In this document: in pieces, positions 23,014-33,074 of the stretch
How positions within the stretch are numbered: the first letter of the stretch is position 1
Layout: the number at the start of each line of letters is the position of its first letter
Assembly: GCA_021399435.1 (NCBI GenBank)
Contig: JAJTUP010000085.1
Span: forward strand, 182,897 to 246,896
DNA from: Diaporthe sp. PMI_573
Taxonomy: Eukaryota > Ascomycota > Sordariomycetes > Diaporthales > Diaporthaceae
Reading direction: 5' to 3'
Length of the DNA: 64,000 nt
Translations under genes and position numbers: made by a program
The notes under the pieces: model-generated
What the model was told of the DNA's origin: nothing
Databases searched by the model: none
The model's input: only the letters and a program-made list of their open reading frames with translations

Positions 23014-23499
23014 ATGAAGAAGTTAAGAGGATTCACTAATTCCGCCAAGGGCTTTCAAAATCGTCGTAAAGGTGTTATGAAGAAAGCAAACATGCTGTCT
23101 AAGCTAACCAGTGCACATATGGCCGTCTTGTGCGAATATAACGGCGACATCTATATCTACCAATCAGATGACCATTTTTCGCCTATCCTAAACGGCGTTC
23201 GGGCCCGGCAGGGTTTCGGGCCGGATCACTTCGACACGGTGGCCGATCGGGCTACTAATGTGTCTTGTCACCGTGTAATGGTGCCGGGTGATGAGAACGC
23301 ATTCGTCCCAACTCTTTTATCTACCTCGTCCAACTCCTGTCACAAAGAAGAAGACACGCTGGTTGTAACACTTGGAAGCCCGCTTTGTTCTGCAGCTCCT
23401 CCTCCAAACGGTGTTGCCGCGGCCGTCGAGTCTACAGCTGCAATCAGATACAGAGAGCCTTATCCGCTTGCAGTAGATTTCTTTGGTGATAGTACGTAA
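23014..23499 (+). CDS. MADS-box (SRF-type)-like small protein
   Basis: From ATG 23014 the product starts MKKLRGF and then reads FQNRRKGVMKKANMLSKL and MAVLCEYNGDIYIYQSDD. That is the pattern of a MADS domain: basic stretch, KKA-ELS-like helix, then two beta strands. An in-frame ATG at 22954 would add a hydrophobic, signal-like leader, which is unlikely for a MADS protein. The C-terminal 90 residues are unstructured. The domain lacks some N-terminal DNA-contact residues and may not be functional. It lies 82 bp from the left end of hAT-1. A second MADS-like fragment lies at the other end. Confidence 0.6.
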   Translation: MKKLRGFTNSAKGFQNRRKGVMKKANMLSKLTSAHMAVLCEYNGDIYIYQSDDHFSPILNGVRARQGFGPDHFDTVADRATNVSCHRVMVPGDENAFVPTLLSTSSNSCHKEEDTLVVTLGSPLCSAAPPPNGVAAAVESTAAIRYREPYPLAVDFFGDST

Positions 23500-23589
23500 T
23501 TTCGTAAGATTAGAAAAGCAACAAGTAGTTTGATATCCGATGGCGCGGGTGGGACGTTATTAAACGGGTACGAGGGAAACCATACTTGG

Positions 23590-23742
23590 GCATTGTAGAG
23601 TAGAGGGAGCTCTACCCACTTCTCTACCCTACCCAGGTAGAGGAGTGGTCTCCTCTACCCTACCCGGGTAGAGTGGGTAGAGTGGTGGGTAGAGTGGTGG
23701 GTAGATTGGTGGGTAGAAGATAAGGTAGGTAGGGAAGGTAGA
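23590..23742. repeat. left subterminal repeat array of hAT-1
   Basis: Direct and inverted copies of GTAGAG, GGGTAGAGTGG and CTCTACCC, including the palindromic CTCTACCCTACCCGGGTAGAG. Confidence 0.85.
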
Positions 23743-23784
23743 TACTGTATATATGCTCAATTCTTCAAAATATGCCACTTTATA

Positions 23785-25893
23785 TTATACATCCCAATCC
23801 TCCTCGTCGAAATCAATATCCATCTTGTCTACCTCCTCAGCCTCTACAATCATCCCTAGCAGCTTCTCCGAAGAGATGAGCTTCCTCGCAAACCAGTTAC
23901 CCATGCACTCCAACCTCTGGAGGTTCTCTGGCGATAACCTAAGCCTATCCCAGCTCTGTGTACGGCGTTTGCCCGAGAATTGTTGTTCTGGTTCAGCGGA
24001 TGAGGGTGTGATTGAGAGGATATTGATGGCCATACGATAGAGACGAGGATAGCGCCGGCGCTGCTCTGGAAGTAACCACCATTGAAGAGGAGTTAGTTAT
24101 CTTTAGAGCATCAAGATCGATAGTTTTATCTTCAATAAATGCCATAAATGTATCTTCATCCTCTTGTGAGGTAGGTTGGACTTTTAGACGATGTTTCAGC
24201 CGGTCTAATTCATTCTCTACCCTCTTCTTCAAGGATGGATGACACGTATTGATATCAGCAGCAGCAGCAGCAGCAGTAGGGAGTGATTCATAAGGAAAAT
24301 GCGCGTATTCCTTCTGCCAGATCGAATAAGCAGCATTAATAGTCTTCTGATGCCACTCTTCAGGCCAGTTCTGAAGTAGATAATGCTTCCGCTTTGAGGG
24401 ATCGAGAAGCATCGCAGAGGCATATACTGGCGTTGACTCAACGAGGGCGTAGTATTTATCAAGGATAAACCAGCCCATCTCAATAAAATGAACCATTCGG
24501 AGGTCCTTCTCTGGGCCTAATTTATATAGCATCTATAAAACATTAGTTTTAAGCGTTTTCTTAATGAAATAGCATATACCTTCTGATCCTTAAAGAAGGT
24601 GAGGATAGCATCCATCAGGGTAAGGCTCTGGGATAACGAAGCCTCACTGCCTTTAACCTATAGTGTACCACTAGCAAATACAGAGAGAAACCTCTCTGTA
24701 CACTTAAGTATATCCCACTCAACGCCATTAAGTCGAAAGCTATTGCGTTCAGGGTGTTTATCAATAAAGTCCTTAATCTCTTGCTCCTTACATGTTATAC
24801 GCTTGATGAGATGATACCATGAGGACCATTGAGTGTTGTTATCAATCCTAATGTAATGCCGACAGCCTCGATCTATTGATCATGATAGATAGAGCTGTTT
24901 CGAAGCCATACAGCTAGGTTATGAAGCTTTTGGAGCGCAGTAGTAGCACCCCATCCTTCAAACCTTTATGCTTCGCTTTAACCTTACTCTCTCTTCTCTG
25001 GGCTTGTTCATAAGCTCTTATTGAGGCCAGGTTATCTTCAACAACCAGTACATTAAGATAGGCGGAGAATAACTTGTAAGGGTCGGTGTCTTCCGTCTCT
25101 TCAACAGCCGCAAGAGCAGATTTGAGAGCCTCTTTTGAGGTGGCAAGGAGAAAGGCTTAAAGGGCAAGGTTAAGAATATAATCAAGGCAGCGGATATGGT
25201 GTGTAATTGGATTATAATCAATCTGTTTGATATAAGTAAATACCCATCTAAAAGCTAATAGTGTATACAAACCCCAAATTCAAGTTTTAGAGACCGAGAG
25301 AGCTCTGTTAGTAGAGTATCATTTAAAGTGGCGTTATCTCCAGTGTGATAGCCGAGTTTAGTTGTTATCCCAAAGGATTTAAGAGTACGGAGGATGATAG
25401 CCGCCTGGATCTCTCCAGAGTGGCTAAAGAGTACCTGTGGGAGTACTAGCATCCCATGTTTAAACTGGTAATCCTGGGAGATCCACCTAACACAGATGCA
25501 GAGATATGCCTTTCGAGCTGGGGATATCCACATATCTGTTGATATATGGATATCCCCAATAGCTTCCTGGATATTATTCTGGAGTATTTGACGATATCTC
25601 TTGTAGTTGAGAACCAGGGTACGAGTAAATGTTCTTCTGCTAAACTGTGCAAGATCCGAGATCTCTGGATTAGCAGAGAGGAGGAGATCATAGAGTTCTG
25701 GCCACTTAATAGCATTGAGAGGAAGCCTCCTTCTAGCACAGAGTGCTAGCAATGCCTGGAGATGCCGCGGCCGATTATAAGCCTCTCAGAGGACCAGTTC
25801 TCTCGAAGCCTCATCCTTTTGAAGCAAAAACGAATTCATAAACTGCTGGCCAGGCACTAATTTAGGCTTAGAAGAGGCTTGCCGGTCTTCCAT
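23785..25893 (-). pseudogene. hAT-1 transposase, degenerate
   Basis: The start is ATG 25893 (MEDRQASSKPKLVPGQ). An in-frame TGA follows near 25790. The catalytic core begins with DIHISTDMWISP (first Asp) and continues through a GYHTGDNATLNDTLL block, then a candidate intron (donor GTTTGT near 25272, acceptor CAAACAG). The middle is interrupted by stops and shifts but still readable: HHIRCLDYILNL, GCRHYIRIDNNTQWSSWY and MLLDPSKRKHY. The C-terminal dimerisation domain is well kept (LSITPSSAEPEQQFSGKRRT, RLSPENLQRLECMGNWF), again one frame over near 24040. A CAG microsatellite lies at about 24255-24276. Not functional as it stands. Confidence 0.8.
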
Positions 25894-26587
25894 ATTTAGC
25901 CACCTCTTCTACAGAGATGGGTAACTGAGACAAAGATGATCCCAAGCTTCTAATGTATATATTATACTCCAACTCTTCTTCTTATTATCCTAACAGGCGA
26001 TACAGTAATGTAGGCGTTTATTTGACGACTTTCCACTTTGATCAGATCTCTCCTTTGGCCTGAATTCAGGCTCCGAACCTCTGGCATATTGAAAGAAGGT
26101 CTAGATTGAAAGTTTCTCGGCGGGAATCGAGGCAATACTCGGAGGAGCATTGGAAGCAACACTGGGCGCCGGCAAGGAGAGGTTCAGCGTGGAGGGCGTT
26201 GTAGGGACGGTAAGGGATAATGAATCCTGTGAGAAAGACATTGTTAGAGGTCTATATAGTAAAAATTGAGTATAAAACAATATCTTGGTGAGGATGCTGG
26301 TAGTAACAGGCAGGAAAGGAGATGAGAACTAAATTGATTTCTTGCAAAAGTTTCTAGCTACATATATATGTAAAGGGGTGAACTATTCAACATAGTGCCA
26401 AGTAGGCTGCAGGTAGGCAGTAGCCGGGTTAGTACAGGCAGTATGTTTGGTAGCATCTGAACTTACGTGAGAGGTCACTATAATATATATCAAGCAGAAC
26501 CAATAAAATTAGACGACTCTTTAAGGACTTCAGCATCTACAATTATACAATCTTATCAAATGATAAGATCTAATTGACCAATTAGGA

Positions 26588-26690
26588 GCGGGTAGAGTGG
26601 GCAGCTCTACCCACTTCTACTCTACTCTACCCAGGTAGAGTAGAGTAGATACCTCCTCTACCCCACCGGGTAGAGTGGGTAGAGCCCCCT
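26588..26690. repeat. right subterminal repeat array of hAT-1
   Basis: The same words as at the left end (GGTAGAGTGGGCAG, CTCTACCC, ACCGGGTAGAGTGGG). Confidence 0.85.
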
Positions 26691-26708
26691 CTATAATGCC
26701 CAAGTATG

Positions 26709-27066
26709 TGCCGCACCTGCGGTTTGATCCGGCCCGCTTGTGAAACTCGACGGCCCATATAAAATTGGCGCTGGGTAATAGCCCATCTATAAAGCGTCAG
26801 TATCTCTATGCAGATGTATTCTAATATCTATATCATACCACTTCTGTGTAGGTTGGAGGCCAGACTGTGTTCCTGTTGGACTTGTAGATATAGGTGCGAA
26901 AGCCCTTTTGGAGAAGTGTGTAGACTTCGTATCCACATATTGTGTGTAGCTTGTCTAGCTTTTTGATGACAGTGGCACGTCTCTTGAAGCTCCTCAGCCT
27001 CTAGCGCTTGGCATCCTTTGCGGAAACTTTGGCAATGGGGCCATTGATTGGAATGGGTGGAGTCAT
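26709..27066 (-). pseudogene. second MADS-box-like gene, cut by hAT-1
   Basis: ATG 27066 begins MTPPIPINGPIAKVSAKDAKR, followed by TAG at 27003-27001, then RRATVIKKLDKLHTICGYEV and RTYIYKSNRNTVWPP. This is the MADS fold in the same layout as the 23-kb copy. The F/WPP after the last strand is usual in fungal small MADS proteins. A clean 52-nt intron follows (26838-26787, donor GTATGA, branch TACTGACG, acceptor TATAG). Exon 2 reads MGYYPAPILYGP and runs into the hAT-1 end at 26708, so the rest of the gene is lost. Confidence 0.6.
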
Positions 27067-27069
27067 GGT

Positions 27070-28540
27070 GGGCAATGCAGGTGAAGAGGAAAGAATGAGC
27101 CTTATGGCCCAGGAATGAGAGCGGCAGCCTCCTTAAATAGTAGGGTCCAGGGCCTTGGGCAATGTGTTACGATATCCGGGATCTTTGTTGTTGCTGTTCT
27201 GTCTCAACAATGAGCTACGCTACAGGTTGTTTAAAGCCAGACTGCTGGCCTGAGGCCCGAAGTCGGGCTCTAGAAGCGACTATGTATATGATGTACCAAG
27301 CATAGCAAACAAAACCGCAAGACCTCAAAGATCCATAGTTATGGATGGGGCCCCTTTCGATATCCCGGCAATTATAGGCGCCCTACTACCACGGGAGGCC
27401 ATATGTAATTTTTGCCTCACATCTCAAAACATAGCTGTAGCCACCACTCCTTTTGTCCAACCACAGAGGAGCCACGCGTTCGCCAAAACAAGATACCAGA
27501 ACGGTGAGGAGAAGTCTCAATACTAGCGCTACTAAGAGCTCTCGATGTGTATGAATGCATGATATCTAAGGAAAACGAGGCAGCGATCTCCGACTGATCA
27601 TGAGTTACGGAGCTTGAGTGTCATTCCCCCTCCCCGGTGGCATCTCCCATTTCGCTCCGCAGATTTCCATGGCACAGGCATGGCACAGGCTCAAACAGCA
27701 GGACTGAGAGCTGAGTAGGGCCACGGTATCACAATCTGTGCAAAGTGAAATGGATTTTTGAACCTGCTGCTACCTGTGCGCTGTGATCAGAGCAAGCTTC
27801 CATTTAGGGCTTCTGGTGCCTTCCTAAACACAAAAATGTTCAGGAGTCCATTATTTGGGATTTCGCAACAAATTCTGTCCGGAAAAGCTCCCGAAGGAGA
27901 CAAAAACTCAAAAGGAAATTACTAGGCACTGCGTCAATATCATGTATGTCTCGATATGATTAAAGGTGCCTTGTTGGACAACATTGCCCAGGGAATAGTA
28001 GTCTATGTATAGTGTCGGGACAGGACTGTATTTGAAATCAAGTAATTGGATGATGTGAACAGAGCTCTTATTAGTATCACATGGCAACTAGAATGTCGGC
28101 CCCCTCTAACCGCCTAACCTGATCTTGCCTTCTTGTTCCCAGCAGTCACAGCTTTCCATCTGCGTGTAAGTGGACCACGCAAGACAAGCCTAGGCCTTAG
28201 CGACCTAGCGAAACGGCATCTGCTGGAGCGGCAAGGTCTTGGTGGTCCTTATGGGAGCAAATGACACTAAAGTTAAGGTTGGCTTGGATAACACTGTTAA
28301 AGAGATTTGTGGCAGCGTTGACTGGGTCTGATAAACCTGCGATTGTTTTGGTTGTCTGAAGTAGGCGTATGGCTAAGTTGCTGGTTGGAGAATTTCCTCT
28401 CTTGACGTTATATGCCCCTGTATCCTAAACATACAAGGAAAGAATTCACGATCTCATCTAGGCCGCAGACAAACCCTCTTTCTTACGATCAGGCATCAGC
28501 CAAGCTCTTCTGCTCCATCACTCCATACCTCCAAATCTCG
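27070..28540. other. intergenic, no gene seen
   Basis: One open frame at 27341-27526 (61 codons, ATG start) has no recognised motif. The remainder contains no coding signal. Confidence 0.35.
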
Positions 28541-29059
28541 CTAGAGTCTTATTATTAGATAATCTCCTGATAAGTAAAATAGTTCATCCGTCAGATAGAT
28601 GAAGCAATCCAGCTGTTGGAATGGTTCTTGGCTCATGTACTTCGGAATCTGATGCTCAGGAGAATCAGGCTCAGCCTTCTGCCAGTAGTCGTGCAGCTCC
28701 ATAGTATACAGCGGCATATATATAAGGATTCCGAAGTATGTATACAGCTCACTAATCGACATAGGGCGCCAGGCCCGTGGGTGAGGAAGGCTCGATTCGC
28801 GTTGGATTTTCTCAGCGTGCTGATTTGTATAGTAGGCTACCCTGTCAAGTAGCTCATCCGTGAAAAACGGCTGGAAGAGTTCAGTAGGAGACTCTGTACT
28901 TACCCCCTCAGGTACTCGAAGCTCTCCGGAAGCCCTATCCGCATCGATGTGGAGAGGCCCCCAGCCCTGAGGCAATCTATGAGGCGGCAGCGCAGGTTTC
29001 TGAGTAGATTTTGAGTTCTTTGTAGGCTCGACGGTATCTTCGTCCACTAGGGCACCCAT
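28541..29059 (-). pseudogene. piggyBac-like (DDE_Tnp_1_7) transposase, N-terminal fragment
   Basis: ATG 29059 opens 172 codons. After an acidic and Pro-rich start comes the conserved N-terminal block: ELFQPFFTDELLDRVAYYTN, then ISELYTYFGILIYMPLY, HDYWQ and IPKYMSQEPFQQLDCFIYL. These are hallmarks of piggyBac-type transposases. The frame then stops and none of the Asp catalytic blocks is found downstream, so only the first third survives. A 32-nt A run lies 28 bp upstream. Confidence 0.75.
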
Positions 29060-29086
29060 ACTGCTCAGATTTGATGACGGCTAATG

Positions 29087-29118
<32 letters not shown>
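29087..29118. repeat. 32-nt poly-A run
   Basis: Uninterrupted A homopolymer just 5' of the piggyBac fragment (plus-strand A, so poly-T in the gene's direction). Confidence 0.95.
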
Positions 29119-29119
<1 letters not shown>

Positions 29120-29599
29120 GATAGATTTACTATCAAAATACGCGTCGCACTCATAGGATTACATCACGATCGATGTCTGGTGTTTGATGGTGGGCTCAAA
29201 ATAACACGCCCCTATTGGCTGCCTACAGCCTTGGCTTTCTGGCCCGTGTAAGGGCGTAAGTCTCCATGCAAGGGATAGGACAGCGAAGGATCGAGTCGCA
29301 AGGTGGATATCATTCATGCTAACTGAGGAGCAGATCGCGGATAAGCTAACTCTAGGACTCAATCGGGCGAGGGAATAAAGCTCTCCTATAACTCGACAGA
29401 AACTTTACACTATTCGCCATGTTGTATTAACGTTATGTCTCCAGGGAGAGTTCGCTTCCCTAGGCGACCTATTCTGGCGAAAGGGTCGAAGCGCGGTGAA
29501 ATGTTCTTTTGGATCTTCTCTTCTTTGTTCCCTTAACAACGCGGGTGGAACCAAACGGTGCCTTCTAGCGTGGGCAAATTAATTTCGCCCACTAATACA
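29120..29599. other. intergenic, no gene seen
   Basis: Nothing recognisable on either strand. Confidence 0.35.
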
Positions 29600-30106
29600 T
29601 TAATACTTATTATTGAACCTTACGTTAATGGGACCTAATAATGGTGCCCGATGCCCTTTCTCTGTTGACCGCAGTACTAGCTTGCTATTGATGGCACTTT
29701 GAGTCGATCTGGAATTACTTGATGCCCTAGTTGTAGCTCCTTTTGGAGCAGGTGCATTGGATTGTAAGTGGCTCTTTCGCGGCTGCTTGCTTCCCTTGGT
29801 CACTGGAAATGCAGCCGGTACTTGTGTCGGCCGAGATAAGGGGCGCATATCTCGCGTGAAAGTGGAGTTGAACTGGGCAGTTTCTATTCCACAAGGTGGT
29901 AGAGCTTCTAACTGCGGGTAGCCTACCATAGTGGTCATCTCTCTTTGAAGCCGACGACGATGACTGAGTTTGAAACCGAGATGGTCAAAGTCTTTTTCAT
30001 TAACCGTCATTAGTTGACTTCACAATCTGTACCCATTCTCTTGAAGCACGGATATATACTGCCAAAGTTTGAGACTTTGAAGGTGAAAACGTATTTGAGT
30101 ATCCAT
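29600..30106 (-). pseudogene. SAM-domain protein, HMG-box-factor-like N-terminus, with one TGA
   Basis: From ATG 30106 (MDTQIRFHL) the frame gives LKLWQYISVLQENGYRL, then TGA at 30022-30020, then SQLMTVNEKDFDHLGFKLSH and RRRLQREM. Together this is a full sterile-alpha-motif domain of the kind that precedes the HMG box in a family of fungal factors (family from memory). The TGA stands where that family usually has a Trp. After the SAM domain the frame continues about 110 codons through basic, low-complexity sequence and ends at 29600. No HMG box is found. Confidence 0.6.
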
Positions 30107-30109
30107 TGC

Positions 30110-31300
30110 TGTAGAGTCGCCAATGTATGATAGCAGAACCATATTATAGAACTAAAAACCATTAATATATATATACAGATTGCATTTATGTTTAATGTCG
30201 CTGACGTCATATTAATGGTTGGAGCGCGCCCTTAGCCAGTTAGAGAATTAGGGGAATTTTGATTTTCGCCGCCTAGCTCGGTATCTAGATGCCACGATTT
30301 ATTCTTTTTCGACCCCTACCTAGTATGACGACATCTCTATAACTTTTCGGCCCCTTCTATCTTTCCGTCCCTCTCCATGATCCCGAATTCTGTATTCTCT
30401 GTTGATATACTCTGCACGAGTACTGCACTACCTGGAGATTATTATATAAAGTACGGGCTGCCACGGGTGGCAGCCCGCTAAGTTTGTCATCAAAATGTTT
30501 ATGATTCCTGGATTTGCTGCTGAACAAAGGAAGATAAGCTTTTGAGAGCGCGCAATGGCCTTTGAGTGGAGTGGACAAGCATGACGTCACGAGTAGTAAA
30601 TGACCTCATACTCTTGGGACTAATCGAGAACAATAGGCAGTATCGGGGGGCTATCTTTGAAATTCACCCAGAAACCAAAGCAGCTTTAGTATCCGGAATC
30701 CTGGAGAAGGCCGCTCAAAGGAAGACAAGGACTATGGCGTACGTTAATAAGCTTAACGTAGCGGTTTCCTAAGGATGCATTACTCACCTCGTTTAGTGAA
30801 AGTCGTGATGTAGCAGGTAATACGATGTAAATGATCTCATCTGGTCTCTGTCGTGGACACATTGAGTCAGCTCAATAGATGAAAGGCGGGCTGCTGCCGC
30901 CATACTCCCTCGCAGTGGCATCACCTCTGGCGCTTTAAACCAGGCAACCAACATGTGATACGCATTCATAAATAGGATGATAGAAAACATGTCCAGAGAT
31001 ATTGGTACTTGCACGAGTCTTCGCGCTCTTCCAATTGTGAGATACGGAAGTGTGGTGTGTTTATGAAATATCCGGAGGCTGAACCATGTCTCTCGGAATG
31101 CATTTTACCGTGACGTAATATTGATTTCATGCGGATCTGGAACAGCTAGGAAAATCCAAAAGACAAACCTTACCTAATCTTGGACTTCACATGAGGCAAG
31201 CGTAGCGTTAATATGTCAAGGGCTTACGTCCGCCCTACGCCTAAGCAAGACTAAAACGAGCTCTCGGAAACTCCAGGACCCAAATGGTCTCTTGACTAAG
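30110..31300. other. no assigned gene; two weak open frames
   Basis: A plus frame at 30581-30772 (VVNDLILLGLIENNRQYRGA) and a minus frame at 31014-30793 (MQVPISLDMFSIIL, then ELTQCVHDRDQMRSF) look protein-like. They match nothing I can name and are short. They may be exons or relics. Confidence 0.25.
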
Positions 31301-31301
31301 G

Positions 31302-31799
31302 TCACTCACTGTTGAAGGGACAGCGTGGGCGGGGAGGAGGCGTGACGGGCGGTAGGTCATAGCTGGTATGTGGCCTCACCTCAGGGACGGTTTCAGTGGC
31401 AGGGTTGATGATTATGCCACCGCCGACGTTATGGGGATTTGTATCCCTTGGGCTGCTTCCTTCGTCTTCTGAGTCGGCTGCCTTATCCGGGAAAACCAGC
31501 CGGGTTGTGTAGTAATTCCGGCGGCCCGGGCTCCCGGCGAGCCATTCCTTCCGGGATTCGAGAACCTGTAGTTGCGTTGGTTCCCGCTCGTCCCGGAGGA
31601 GGCGGATGAAAGACCACCGGTCGTCTATCGGTCCCTCTGCGTGTTGTCTTCGCCACATCTTGTCCTTGACAGACCTTTCGGTTGTCTTTGGTTTTGGTGC
31701 CGCAACAGGGAACCTGAAGCAATGGTAGTGCGAGGTCCAGTCGACTTCGTCAACCTCGAAGCTTGTCTGGTTGGAGAGGCCGTTCCCTTCAACACTCAT
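31302..31799 (-). CDS. hypothetical protein, GC-rich, unknown
   Basis: ATG 31799 opens 165 codons. The segment DDRWSFIRLLRDEREPTQLQ and the following RNYYTTRLVFPDKAADSEDE look like genuine protein with good codon bias, then comes a Pro-rich tail. No domain is recognised. Its start lies 28 bp from the start of the plus-strand gene, so the two would be divergent with almost no space between, and at least one start may be wrong. Confidence 0.45.
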   Translation of the reverse strand: MSVEGNGLSNQTSFEVDEVDWTSHYHCFRFPVAAPKPKTTERSVKDKMWRRQHAEGPIDDRWSFIRLLRDEREPTQLQVLESRKEWLAGSPGRRNYYTTRLVFPDKAADSEDEGSSPRDTNPHNVGGGIIINPATETVPEVRPHTSYDLPPVTPPPRPRCPFNSE

Positions 31800-31826
31800 G
31801 CCGGCGATGACGCATCGACAGCCCTC

Positions 31827-33071
31827 ATGTTCACCCTCAGCAAGTGTTTCATACGTTCATATCACCCGCCCAGCCAGACCTTCCTGGACCTGGTCGACGA
31901 CCCGGAGCCCAGCACCTCCCCAGATGCTGTGCCAAGACTCCGCCTACGGGTCGGGTCCCGTAAGCTCCGGCCCGCCGAAGACATCCTGGCGGACCCGATA
32001 GCGCGGGATCCGGACCAGCCTCACGCGGACCAGCCTCACGCGCGCCGTACCACCAGGCTTTACGAGTCTGGGGGAAGCAACAAGATCACCTTCTGGCGGC
32101 CGGCGGCCGGAGAAGCTGTCGACACGCTCACCGATCCAGTTTTGCTGGAGGAGCTACTTCGTGTCGTCAACCCGCCCGAGCATGCAGGCGCTGTGAGGGG
32201 CGCGTGGGACGAGCGCTCGCTCGTCTACTCTACAGGCCGCGGGCCTGGCCGCGATGGCGGCATGCAGGCGCTAGTCTTCGTGAGCTTCGACCCTGGCATC
32301 TGCCTGCCGGGCCTGAAGCAGTGGGGTGACGGGCGGCGCGACAGTGGCTACGAGTCTGGGCACGGCAAGGGAGAAGACAACAATGGCATTCCTCATTGGC
32401 CTGCTGGGCCTGTGGGCGAGGAAATGAGGTGTCACGACGATGTGGGTAAGGGAAAGGGAAAGCAGCAAGTGCCCGCATCCCCGCAGATGGAGGTGGACGA
32501 TGACGACCCGGTGTCTTCGTCCCCTCCCCAGTCGGCCGGGTATTGTCCCGGCTGGACACCTGAGGCGTCATTTGACTGGGGCGTCGAGGTCCCGGACGCG
32601 GACGATCGGGTCAGTGGGAAGGGGAAGGCGGCAGGGGATGCTGCAGCCTCGTGTGATAATGTCTCTGGTTGTGGAGGAGGAGGTGATAGTGGTGATGGTG
32701 ATCTCAACGGAACAGAGCGGAATGCAGACGCAGACGCGGATGCAGATGCAGAAGTAGTGCCGCTGCTGGGCGTCGGCTTTGGCGCCGGCGCTTCGTTCAG
32801 CTCGGCCGGGCAGGCATTCTCTTCTTTTTCCTCGTTTTACTCGTCCGCGGGTGATGGTGCGTCAGGCGGCTTCGGCGCATCCTCATCACAGCAGCCACAG
32901 CCTCGCGAAGTGCTGGGAGCAACAACGCCGATGAGCCAAGCACCTGGGTGTAAGTGGGCACGCAGGGAGCCGGCTATGTGGCGGGAAATCGGGTCTGGGT
33001 TTAATGGACTGCCGGATTTTACGAGCCCGAGGATGCCAAGGGGAGGAGAAAGAGATGCAGGCTATCAATAA
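31827..33071 (+). CDS. hypothetical protein with low-complexity C-terminus, unknown
   Basis: I start at ATG 31827 (MFTLSKCFIRSYHPPSQ), because the frame upstream overlaps the minus-strand gene antisense; this gives 414 codons. The N-terminal half is protein-like (LVDDPEPSTSPDAVPRL, NKITFWRPAAGEAVDTL, RGAWDERSLVYSTGRGPG, LVFVSFDPGICLPGLKQW). The second half is rich in Gly, Ser and Asp, with a (DA)n run at 32728-32757. A near-perfect duplication of a DQPHA word occurs at about 32016-32041. No known domain; nuclear or signalling roles cannot be inferred. Confidence 0.5.
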   Translation: MFTLSKCFIRSYHPPSQTFLDLVDDPEPSTSPDAVPRLRLRVGSRKLRPAEDILADPIARDPDQPHADQPHARRTTRLYESGGSNKITFWRPAAGEAVDTLTDPVLLEELLRVVNPPEHAGAVRGAWDERSLVYSTGRGPGRDGGMQALVFVSFDPGICLPGLKQWGDGRRDSGYESGHGKGEDNNGIPHWPAGPVGEEMRCHDDVGKGKGKQQVPASPQMEVDDDDPVSSSPPQSAGYCPGWTPEASFDWGVEVPDADDRVSGKGKAAGDAAASCDNVSGCGGGGDSGDGDLNGTERNADADADADAEVVPLLGVGFGAGASFSSAGQAFSSFSSFYSSAGDGASGGFGASSSQQPQPREVLGATTPMSQAPGCKWARREPAMWREIGSGFNGLPDFTSPRMPRGGERDAGYQ

Positions 33072-33074
33072 CAC

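Larger units (their letters stand above)
23581..26708 (-). mobile_element. hAT-1: degraded hAT transposon with terminal inverted repeats
   Basis: The ends are CATACTTGGGCATT at 23581 and its reverse complement AATGCCCAAGTATG ending at 26708. Inside both ends lie arrays of the word GTAGAG/GTGGGTAGAG and its complement, the subterminal repeats expected of hAT elements. The transposase is on the minus strand (25893-23785). I find no matching 8-bp target duplication (left AGGGAAAC, right TGCCGCAC). Confidence 0.8.

Noticed and set aside
23590..23742. CRISPR-like regular repeats
   Set aside because: The units are short, adjoining, partly inverted and lie inside a transposon end. There are no spacers and the genome is fungal.
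31483..32571. Additional frames antisense or out of phase with the two GC-rich genes
   Set aside because: Composition is Pro/Arg/Ser only, and they overlap better-supported frames.
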